Assembly (NCBI GenBank): GCA_013002625.1
Contig: JABDJE010000171.1
Span: forward strand, 1-11,900
DNA length: 11,900 nt
Direction: 5' to 3'
Origin: Saprospiraceae bacterium
GTDB taxonomy: Bacteria > Bacteroidota > Bacteroidia > Chitinophagales > Saprospiraceae
Part shown: piece by piece, positions 6,145 to 11,900 of the stretch
Layout of the letters: each line of letters begins with the position of its first letter
Numbering within the stretch: the first letter of the stretch is position 1
The notes under the pieces: model-generated
Told to the model about the DNA's origin: nothing
Database searches by the model: none
The model's input: the letters and a program-made list of their open reading frames with translations, nothing else
Made by a program: the position numbers and the translations under genes

Positions 6145-8144
6145 TAAAAGTACATTCTTTGTTCTTCTTTGGGTTTAACAACGGGACCATTGGGTCGATA
6201 TTCGATATCAAGGTATTCAATTCCACCTTTTGAATCAATCTTTAATGCAATTGATTGGTAGGGCTTAAATTCGATGTCAGCTATGATATTATGTCCATTG
6301 ACATTGAATTCCAATTTAATCACCTCTGTCTCATCAGAATAGGCTTGGCCAGAATATAAAGGATACTTCAATTCCTTCGCTGCGAGCTGCGCAAGGAAGA
6401 TAATGTGTGAACCATCTTCATAAACTTTGCACCAATAATTTGGCAATTGGGATCCTGTGACCAATGGTTTCGTCGGATGTACCTCATCGAAACGGTCGCT
6501 CACATTTTCAAGAGCGCGCAAGTTTTCTACGATGGATTGAAAGTCTTCAGCTTTCGATTTCCCTGGCTGTGATGGTGTTGATTTTAAGCAAACAGGCAAT
6601 CCTTCTTGAGCCAATTCGTATATTCTCTTAAGGGCACGTAAGTCCATATAATCTACGTCTATGTAGAGGCTTGAAAATGTAGCATCACCTATATGAAGCT
6701 GTGCGTCTTTATATTCTGCGTTTTCAAGGAAGTGGCGGTTTATCCAAAGAGGGTGATATCCTTCAAGTTCCTTTGGTGGAAAAATATACCGCAACTCATA
6801 TTCGCCCCATACCCATACTCTCCTACGTTCTGGCGGGTATGCACCTTTCATCACTCCATCTTCATAGGGTACATATACAGCCACATCAGTGTAGGATTTG
6901 CCTTGTCTCATAATGCCTGAAACAGATTCGATGTAAGCATTAAAATCCTTAAGTTCGGAGGTCAAGCTACCACCGGGACCAAAATATGTTGTGGCAAAAA
7001 AATCGATTGAATCAGAACCCTCAGGATTGTAAGGCATCCCATGGTATACATGATGGTTGACCCCCTCGGCGAATAAAGCATCTGCGACCAATTTTAAATC
7101 TGCAGTTTGCTCTTCACGCAGATAGGTTCCTGGAAAACCATACATGCAAGTGAAAGATTCACTGGATACGATGGGTTTCGAAGCAAGGCATGCGCTGGAG
7201 CTTACAATTCTTGAGTAGTTTGGGTTATTAAGCATGGCCTCGGTTTCAGGAATATCTACCAAGCCATAGGTTGTCATTACATCCGTGGGCGATGCAAGGC
7301 ATTGAACCCTGGACCAGGCACCCATTTCTTTACATTTATCCACATAAGGCTTGTAAAACCCTTGGGTTACATACTCATCCAAATGCAACATATAATCATA
7401 GCGTACGTCGGGAAAGGAATCCAATCCAGCCTCCATATAAGGAAGAATATCATACCCAAATTTTTCATAGAATGACTTATCGAAGTCTTTCGTCCAAATC
7501 TTGTTTGTATCATTCAGTTTGATCTCCCACGAATCTGTAAATAAGGCAGATTTGCTGCCCTCAAGAGGTTTTTGAAGTGCCTTGGCAATGGGCTCAGCAA
7601 ACCTTGCAAAAGCATTGCTATCCAAGTGATTTATTACCAATTGTGTATCCGGCCAGGTCCACGCAAAAGTTAATAGTTGTTGAAATGTGCTATCTCCATA
7701 GATTTGAGTGCCCAATGAATCCGGAATATTACTACTTGCTACAGGCCATGCGCTGCCAAAAGTGTAATCACATGATAATCCAATAGAATCTGCATATAAT
7801 TTTGTGTAATGCACCACATCAACCCATTCATCACTTAGCCATTTCTGTGCAGTTGTATCTGTAGGATATTGTCTGTTATAGAGTCGCTTATATAAACTTT
7901 TATATCGATGGAGAGGATACACCCAAGCTATTTCCACACCTCCAAAATTGTGTTCCTTGGCCCAATCCAATTGATATTTGATATCGTCTTTTTTAATTTC
8001 AGTCGCGAACCACCACCATCTGGTACATGGCTTCGAGGTGGGATACAAATCTTCTGCAACAATCTTTCTATTATTGCCATCATTACATGAGACGGCAAAA
8101 GATCCACAAAGGAGTAAAAGAAATAAACATCGCATTATCTGCAT
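6144..8144 (-). CDS. GH106-like alpha-L-rhamnosidase, compact lipoprotein
   Basis: The 666-aa protein begins with a lipoprotein signal (hydrophobic 7-18, AVSC with Cys20), placing it on a membrane facing the periplasm or surface. It shows GH106 family features in order: TRWWWF (41-46), FGGVEIAW (67-74), FTDSWEIKL (202-210) followed by WTKDFDKSFYEKFGYDILPY (217-236), DIPETEAM (297-304) and VSSESFT (326-332). GH106 enzymes are calcium-dependent inverting alpha-L-rhamnosidases acting on rhamnogalacturonans; E207 and E329 are candidate active-site acids, not aligned rigorously. It is much shorter than the roughly 900-1100 aa usual for the family, having a short stretch between W163 and D204 and reduced C-terminal beta domains, yet reads without interruption. 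ATG at 8144 is used; M4 (8135) is an alternative. First gene of a three-gene operon, divergent from the YitT gene. Confidence 0.85.
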   Translation of the reverse strand: MQIMRCLFLLLLCGSFAVSCNDGNNRKIVAEDLYPTSKPCTRWWWFATEIKKDDIKYQLDWAKEHNFGGVEIAWVYPLHRYKSLYKRLYNRQYPTDTTAQKWLSDEWVDVVHYTKLYADSIGLSCDYTFGSAWPVASSNIPDSLGTQIYGDSTFQQLLTFAWTWPDTQLVINHLDSNAFARFAEPIAKALQKPLEGSKSALFTDSWEIKLNDTNKIWTKDFDKSFYEKFGYDILPYMEAGLDSFPDVRYDYMLHLDEYVTQGFYKPYVDKCKEMGAWSRVQCLASPTDVMTTYGLVDIPETEAMLNNPNYSRIVSSSACLASKPIVSSESFTCMYGFPGTYLREEQTADLKLVADALFAEGVNHHVYHGMPYNPEGSDSIDFFATTYFGPGGSLTSELKDFNAYIESVSGIMRQGKSYTDVAVYVPYEDGVMKGAYPPERRRVWVWGEYELRYIFPPKELEGYHPLWINRHFLENAEYKDAQLHIGDATFSSLYIDVDYMDLRALKRIYELAQEGLPVCLKSTPSQPGKSKAEDFQSIVENLRALENVSDRFDEVHPTKPLVTGSQLPNYWCKVYEDGSHIIFLAQLAAKELKYPLYSGQAYSDETEVIKLEFNVNGHNIIADIEFKPYQSIALKIDSKGGIEYLDIEYRPNGPVVKPKEEQRMYF

Positions 8145-8166
8145 GAACTGAATGGTCTTTTTATGT

Positions 8167-8174
8167 GTAAGATA
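8167..8174 (-). promoter_or_regulatory. Possible -7 box of the glycosidase operon
   Basis: On the minus strand TATCTTAC matches TAnnTTTG at 6 of 8 positions, 22 nt before the ATG of the GH106-like gene. It lies in the 131-bp divergent gap (8145-8275) that must hold the operon promoter and that of the YitT gene. No regulator site or inverted repeat stands out in that gap. Confidence 0.2.
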
Positions 8175-8235
8175 TTAGAAATGATCTATTTGGTATTTAT
8201 TCTGCTCAGGTGAAATTAGTTAAATATAGATTAGA

Positions 8236-8243
8236 TACATTTA
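8236..8243 (+). promoter_or_regulatory. Possible -7 box of the YitT-family gene
   Basis: TACATTTA matches TAnnTTTG at 7 of 8 positions and sits 32 nt before the ATG at 8276, in the same divergent gap as the glycosidase promoter. There is no evident -33 TTG at the expected spacing, so this is a weak call. Confidence 0.22.
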
Positions 8244-8275
8244 CAGTCAACCAACTTTAAAACCAGATTCTTAAA

Positions 8276-9175
8276 ATGAAACAATGGCTCTCGGAATCAG
8301 TACAAATAGCTTTTGGAATATTTCTCGCCAGCATTGGGTTAAAGGCATTTTTACTTCCTAACCATTTTCTGGATGGCGGCGCCACTGGCATTTCAATTCT
8401 CCTTAGTGAGATGTTTCATTTTGACATCTCAATTCTTCTGATTGTTGTAAGTGCGCCTTTCCTTTATCTGGCCTGGCATTCATTGTCCAAAAGAATATTT
8501 ATTAAGTCCGTTATTTCTATTGTAGCCTTAGCCATAATTATTCATTATGAAAATTTTGCGTCCATAACAGATGACAAATTACTCATCGCCATATTTGGAG
8601 GACTTTTCCTGGGATCAGGAATAGGTGTTGCCATAAAAAATGGCGCTGTATTGGATGGTTCTGAAATATTGGGCATTTACATAAACAAGCGATTCGGAAT
8701 CAGCATAGGTAAAGTGATTCTGGTATTTAATATCATCCTCTTTAGTATTACGGCCATCATACTTTCACTAGAAATTGCTATGTATTCGATCCTCACCTTT
8801 CTTGTCACTTCCAAAGTGATTGATCTGATGATAGAAGGCTTTGAGGATTTTGTAGGTTTGATGATTGTCTCGGATCATTATGAAGCAATTGAAAAAGAAC
8901 TGGTGGGTTCAATTGGTGCTGGCATGACAGTATACAAAGGTGCGTTGGGTTACGGTAAGCGGGGTCTCCAATCTCAAAACAATATCATACATACTGTGAT
9001 CAACAGAATTGAAATCAACGCCACTTATAAAATGATTGATAGGATTGACCCCAATGCCTTTATTATTGAATTTGATGTGAATGCAATTAGAGGTGGCATA
9101 TTCAGAAAATATTTATCGCGAGAGAATCTTATTAAAGTTGCCGTAAAGGATAAGCTTTCAACACAGGATGAATAG
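8276..9175 (+). CDS. YitT-family membrane protein (DUF161 + DUF2179)
   Basis: The 299-aa protein has the two-part layout of the YitT family. The membrane part (about 1-185) has five to six hydrophobic segments and the glycine-rich family marks LPNHFLDGGATGIS (27-40) and GLFLGSGIGVAIKNGAVLDGSE (109-130). A soluble C-terminal DUF2179 domain (about 194-285) contains GAGMTVYKGALGYG (214-227) and ends with the RGGIFRKY segment (272-279). The domain is found throughout bacteria; its substrate is not established, and a transporter role is only inferred. The length is normal for the family and nothing is missing. The start at 8276 places the first membrane span about ten residues in. It is divergent from the glycosidase operon and is followed by an 84-bp gap holding an AT-rich palindrome. 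Confidence 0.92.
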   Translation: MKQWLSESVQIAFGIFLASIGLKAFLLPNHFLDGGATGISILLSEMFHFDISILLIVVSAPFLYLAWHSLSKRIFIKSVISIVALAIIIHYENFASITDDKLLIAIFGGLFLGSGIGVAIKNGAVLDGSEILGIYINKRFGISIGKVILVFNIILFSITAIILSLEIAMYSILTFLVTSKVIDLMIEGFEDFVGLMIVSDHYEAIEKELVGSIGAGMTVYKGALGYGKRGLQSQNNIIHTVINRIEINATYKMIDRIDPNAFIIEFDVNAIRGGIFRKYLSRENLIKVAVKDKLSTQDE

Positions 9176-9216
9176 GTCAAGACCAATTATCTGCCAATAT
9201 TCATGATATATTTTCA

Positions 9217-9240
9217 GTTAATTAAGTAGAACTTAATAAC
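9217..9240. repeat. AT-rich inverted repeat before the dioxygenase gene
   Basis: ATTAAGT (9221-9227) and ACTTAAT (9231-9237) form a perfect 7-bp palindrome around AGA. With one bulged base the arms extend to GTTAATTAAGT and ACTTAATAAC. It ends 19 bp before the ATG at 9260 and lies 41 bp after the YitT stop. No T-run follows on the plus strand, so an operator for the dioxygenase/VOC pair is more likely than an intrinsic terminator. Confidence 0.4.
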
Positions 9241-9259
9241 ACTGCTTAACACAGATACT

Positions 9260-9898
9260 ATGAGCTACACAATTCATAAGACCCTCGCCAATATGTTTAT
9301 TCTCTTCTTAATATTCGCTGGTTGTCATGCGCAAGTTGAAAACCAAAGAATTGTAGGTGGCCCTTGCGAAGGCTGCGAAGCACTGGTTGAAGACATGCCT
9401 ACTCATTTAAATAATTCTGACACCCTTCCATTATTTGAAACGGCAGCCCAGCCGCTTATTGTAAGTGGTGTTGTCTATGAGCATAACACCCGTAAGTCAG
9501 CTGAAGGTGTCATCATTTATTTTTACCATACCAATGAGGAAGGTATTTATCCTTCCTATGCGAATGATGCACTTTGGGCGAGACGGCATGGTTATTTGCG
9601 AGGATGGACAAAAACAGCAAAGGACGGTAAATACAAGTTTTATACATCCAGACCCGCTTCTTATCCAGGAAGGCAAGAGCCTGCACATATTCATATCACC
9701 GTGAAGGAACCAAATACAAATCCATATTATATCGACGATATCTTATTTGCTGATGATCCATTACTTACGCTCGAACGCAAATCACAGTTAAGACAAAGAG
9801 CAGGCTCTGGTGTAGTAAATCCTATCGTTGATAACCAGGGCGTGCAGCATGTGCAAAGAGATATATATCTTGGTTCAAATATTCCAAATTATGACTAA
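9260..9898 (+). CDS. Exported intradiol ring-cleavage dioxygenase-like lipoprotein
   Basis: The 212-aa protein starts with a signal peptide ending IFAGC (18-22), a plausible lipobox with Cys22, so it is predicted to be exported. A GGPCEGCEAL segment (33-42) follows. The catalytic beta-sandwich (about 60-205) resembles the protocatechuate 3,4-dioxygenase family, non-haem Fe(III) enzymes that open catechol rings between the hydroxyls. The usual ligand set of two Tyr and two His is visible: Y97 in GIYP, Y135 in RPASYPG, and H143 and H145 in PAHIHITV. GWTKTAKDGKYKF (115-127) is the usual strand before the second Tyr. Known catabolic members are mostly cytoplasmic, so export is notable and the true substrate is uncertain. 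ATG at 9260 keeps a full signal; M12 (9293) would shorten it. Its end overlaps the VOC lipoprotein gene by 8 nt. Confidence 0.85.
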   Translation: MSYTIHKTLANMFILFLIFAGCHAQVENQRIVGGPCEGCEALVEDMPTHLNNSDTLPLFETAAQPLIVSGVVYEHNTRKSAEGVIIYFYHTNEEGIYPSYANDALWARRHGYLRGWTKTAKDGKYKFYTSRPASYPGRQEPAHIHITVKEPNTNPYYIDDILFADDPLLTLERKSQLRQRAGSGVVNPIVDNQGVQHVQRDIYLGSNIPNYD

Positions 9899-10394
9899 GT
9901 CAATAAGATTACATCAATTAATTCCAGTAGCACTTAGTATTTTCTTATTGGGCGCATGCACCGAAAGAAAAGATAACATACACCATCTTCAGTCTTCCTT
10001 CCATGCCATAATTGTTAAAAATATGGATGCTAGCATGAGCTGGTACAACAAAGCTTTATCATTTGAACTGCTTGATTCGACGCATGTCCCTTCAAGGGGT
10101 CTAATACAAGCGAATTTAGAGAACGAAACAGGTCGGCTTGAATTGATAGAATTGGCTTCAGTAAATAATTCGATTGATTCCTGTAATTCTAATTCAAACC
10201 TTGAACCAGGCTTTTTTAAGGTGGGATTTATGGTCCATAATATTGACAGCCTAATGAATCATTTTGATCAGGCTGGAATAGATATTAAAGGGAACATTGT
10301 CACGGATCCCATTAGTTTAAATCGCATGATCGTCATCAAAGACCCTGATGGCAATCGCCTGCAATTTTTTGAAATAAATTCTGTCCAACAATAA
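9891..10394 (+). CDS. VOC-fold (glyoxalase/bleomycin-resistance-like) lipoprotein
   Basis: Starting at the ATG at 9891 gives 167 residues with a clear lipoprotein signal: K3, R6, a hydrophobic run to L20, then LGAC with Cys23. The longer open frame beginning at 9828 would lie inside the dioxygenase gene and bury this signal, so 9891 is chosen. Residues 36-162 form two beta-alpha-beta-beta-beta modules: FHAIIVKNMDASMSWYNKAL (37-56) opens the first and VGFMVHNIDSLMNHF (111-125) the second, ending DPDGNRLQFFEI (151-162). By eye against E. coli glyoxalase I, metal ligands H38 and E84 remain, but the other two positions are K110 and Q158. This suggests a binding protein or altered chemistry rather than glyoxalase I. 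The 8-nt overlap with the dioxygenase gene implies coupled translation and a shared compartment. Confidence 0.82.
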   Translation: MTKSIRLHQLIPVALSIFLLGACTERKDNIHHLQSSFHAIIVKNMDASMSWYNKALSFELLDSTHVPSRGLIQANLENETGRLELIELASVNNSIDSCNSNSNLEPGFFKVGFMVHNIDSLMNHFDQAGIDIKGNIVTDPISLNRMIVIKDPDGNRLQFFEINSVQQ

Positions 10395-10432
10395 TTAGTA
10401 AATGGTATTCAAGCCAGACTGTTGATAATTTG

Positions 10433-10440
10433 TATCTTCC
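10433..10440 (+). promoter_or_regulatory. Possible -7 box before the six-helix membrane gene
   Basis: TATCTTCC agrees with TAnnTTTG at 6 of 8 positions and lies 15 nt before the ATG at 10456, in the 61-bp gap after the VOC gene. There is no -33 TTG at the usual distance. The call rests only on position and partial match. Confidence 0.18.
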
Positions 10441-10455
10441 AGCAAATCAATTCCT

Positions 10456-11022
10456 ATGTCATCTTCAAAATCCATTAGGTGGTACTGTTATTTAGGGCTT
10501 GCATTTCTTTGCATTGGACAAATTCTATTGGCGCAAGGCATGGATTTTCTTGCAGGACAACAACCGATTGATTTTGCACATTGGGCGTTGTTATTAGCTG
10601 CAGTATTTCTTCTTGGGTTTAATTTTGCTTTTTCAAAAACCCTACTCCATACTATTGCCTCTGCAATGTTGATTATTGGTGCAGTTGCTCATATCGGCAT
10701 GTCTGCCATCGACTTTATATTGTGGTCTTTCGGAGACAATTTTGAATCCCGTGACATGGTGGTCGGTCAAATTCTAAATACGCCGTCCATTCAATTTCCA
10801 TTTCTAATTGTGGGTCCAGCATTTTTGTACACCGGATTGTCATTACACGGATGGCGGTTTATTAAAACCAGCGCCATTCCTGCTGTTATGACCATATTGG
10901 GATCAGCCATGATCGGTGGGGGCCAATTTATTTTGATGGATAGAATGATCGTTGTAACCGGAACACTTCTGATGAGTGTAGGACTGGTTTGGTTGTTACA
11001 CAAATATCAAATTCAAGACTAG
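10456..11022 (+). CDS. Hypothetical six-helix integral membrane protein
   Basis: I do not recognise this 188-aa protein. It has about six hydrophobic segments (roughly 9-26, 42-58, 63-90, 112-131, 138-159 and 163-182), with short loops and charged ends, so it is almost all membrane. The longest loop (91-111, FGDNFESRDMVVGQILNTP) carries most of the acidic residues. The helices are rich in Gly, Ala and Ser, and H41, H65, H79 and D86 lie in or near them, but no family signature is evident. The ATG at 10456 leaves a short Ser/Lys-rich tail before helix 1. It follows the VOC gene by 61 bp and precedes the phosphoesterase gene by 53 bp on the same strand, so co-transcription is possible but not shown. 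Coding status is supported by the hydrophobic pattern and unbroken length. Confidence 0.75.
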   Translation: MSSSKSIRWYCYLGLAFLCIGQILLAQGMDFLAGQQPIDFAHWALLLAAVFLLGFNFAFSKTLLHTIASAMLIIGAVAHIGMSAIDFILWSFGDNFESRDMVVGQILNTPSIQFPFLIVGPAFLYTGLSLHGWRFIKTSAIPAVMTILGSAMIGGGQFILMDRMIVVTGTLLMSVGLVWLLHKYQIQD

Positions 11023-11075
11023 AAAGTTCTGATTATTCATGGAGCTGTGTTATCTTTTGACCCATAAGCTCATAC

Positions 11076-11900
11076 ATGCGGACTTTAATATTATGCACTT
11101 TTTTTAGCTGGTCAAATTTATTGGTTGGTCAATCCATTCTTATAAAGCCCTATCTCCAAAACGCTTCCGCTTCTTCCATTTATATTATGTGGGAAACAGA
11201 TACGGGTGACGAAAGTACTGTTGAATGGGGCTTGGATGAAAATCTTGGTAACGTCACAACGGGCATTACATACAATTCCGATAACAGCGGACGCATTCAT
11301 GAAGTCCAATTAACAGGCCTAGCCAGACTTACGCACTACTATTATCGTGTAAAAACGGATACAAGCTACTCAGCCATTTACAAATTCAAAACACCACCTT
11401 TTTCAAGTGATGGGCAGGACGTTAGAATCGTGGCCTTGAGCGATATGCAAAAGGATAATGCCCATCCACGTAAATTTGAAGAAATCATCAACGATGGTGT
11501 CATCAATTATATCACCCAAGATGGGGTGGATAATATCACAGATGTATTGGACTGCATCATGATTCCTGGTGACCTTGTTGTAAATGGTAATAGTATTTCT
11601 CAATGGCGCAATGACTTCTTTGATCAGGGGGCAATGATCTTTGGTCAGATTCCATTTTATCCCGTTTTGGGTAATCATGAAAACAATGCACAATTATATT
11701 TCAAATACATGAAACTGCCTGACAATGGAAGCGAGAATTTTGAAGAGCATTGGTGGTATAAAGACTATAGCAATATTCGAATTATTGGTTTAAACTCCAA
11801 TGGACCTTTTAACAATCAGGACCAATTGGACTGGCTGGAAGAATTGCTTAATTCAACTTGCAGTAATGACACCACTGATTTCGTATTTGCGCAACTGCAC
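11076..11900 (+). CDS. Secreted calcineurin-like metallophosphoesterase with Fn3-like domain (C-terminus beyond window)
   Basis: An open frame of 275 codons begins at the ATG at 11076 (in-frame TGA at 11058 upstream) and runs off the right edge. It starts with a signal peptide (MRTLILCTFF..., probable cut after VGQ, residue 19). A fibronectin-III-like domain (about 20-107) follows, opening with IKPYLQNASASSIYIMWET (23-41), as at the N-terminus of purple acid phosphatases. The catalytic domain shows metal-binding blocks in order: SDMQ (122-125, D123 and Q125), PGDLVVNG (164-171, D166), GNHEN (199-203), and H275 in FAQLH at the very edge. The family hydrolyses phosphate mono- or diesters with a two-metal centre. 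The conserved Tyr iron ligand of true purple acid phosphatases is not obvious, so a general calcineurin-like esterase is the safer call. Substrate unknown. Confidence 0.88.
   Translation, partial: MRTLILCTFFSWSNLLVGQSILIKPYLQNASASSIYIMWETDTGDESTVEWGLDENLGNVTTGITYNSDNSGRIHEVQLTGLARLTHYYYRVKTDTSYSAIYKFKTPPFSSDGQDVRIVALSDMQKDNAHPRKFEEIINDGVINYITQDGVDNITDVLDCIMIPGDLVVNGNSISQWRNDFFDQGAMIFGQIPFYPVLGNHENNAQLYFKYMKLPDNGSENFEEHWWYKDYSNIRIIGLNSNGPFNNQDQLDWLEELLNSTCSNDTTDFVFAQLH

Noticed and set aside
6693..7786. Plus-strand open frames inside the GH106-like gene
   Set aside because: They are short antisense shadows with no recognisable protein features, over a minus-strand gene with strong family motifs.
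9828..9890. Longer start for the VOC lipoprotein gene at 9828
   Set aside because: It would put 21 extra residues before a clear lipoprotein signal and overlap the dioxygenase gene by 71 nt; ATG at 9891 gives a normal signal peptide and a short coupling overlap.
11051..11059. TATCTTTTG as a -7 promoter box for the phosphoesterase gene
   Set aside because: It fits TAnnTTTG only if one base is inserted, and no -33 element is seen.
11118..11693. Minus-strand open frames at the right end
   Set aside because: They oppose the metallophosphoesterase frame, which has a signal peptide and ordered metal-binding motifs.

Overview
The window looks like a stretch of a Bacteroidota chromosome, possibly from a free-living Saprospiria- or Cytophaga-like lineage; this is inferred, not proven. 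The grounds are moderate AT-richness, several Sec/lipobox proteins with short LSC/VSC/GAC-type ends, TAnnTTTG-like boxes in place of classical -35/-10 promoters, weak or absent Shine-Dalgarno sequences, and protein types common in that phylum (GH106, GH28, three-helix pentapeptide proteins, an exported intradiol dioxygenase, a DUF6973-like lipoprotein). There is no sign of an insertion sequence, phage, tRNA, rRNA or CRISPR array. Coding density is high and no gene-free stretch exceeds about 130 bases.

Layout. The left edge holds the first third of an isoaspartyl peptidase/L-asparaginase on the minus strand, divergent from an AlkC-type DNA alkylation repair protein. Next, on the plus strand, come a two-gene unit of a Qnr/McbG-like pentapeptide protein and a VanZ-like membrane protein (4 bp apart), then a separate membrane-anchored pentapeptide protein. 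The last of these runs tail to tail, with an 11-bp overlap, into a three-gene minus-strand operon. In transcription order that operon encodes a compact GH106-like alpha-L-rhamnosidase lipoprotein, a secreted GH28-like pectin glycosidase and a DUF6973-like lipoprotein. The junctions are a 1-nt stop/start overlap and a 2-nt gap, so the three are almost certainly co-transcribed. The two enzymes point to breakdown of a rhamnose- and galacturonate-containing glycan such as rhamnogalacturonan; no SusC/SusD pair is in the window.

The right part is on the plus strand: a YitT-family membrane protein divergent from the glycosidase operon; an exported intradiol-dioxygenase-like lipoprotein whose 3' end overlaps by 8 nt a VOC-fold lipoprotein; an unrecognised six-helix membrane protein; and, cut by the right edge, a secreted calcineurin-like (purple-acid-phosphatase-like) metallophosphoesterase with an N-terminal Fn3-like domain.

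The most interesting points are the DUF6973-like lipoprotein locked into a glycosidase operon, the non-canonical GH28 active-site motifs, the overlapping pair of exported dioxygenase and VOC lipoproteins (the latter with two of four metal ligands changed), and apparent -7 promoter boxes placed exactly 4 nt before two start codons, suggesting leaderless mRNAs. I see no large, clearly unprecedented defence or mobile system here.
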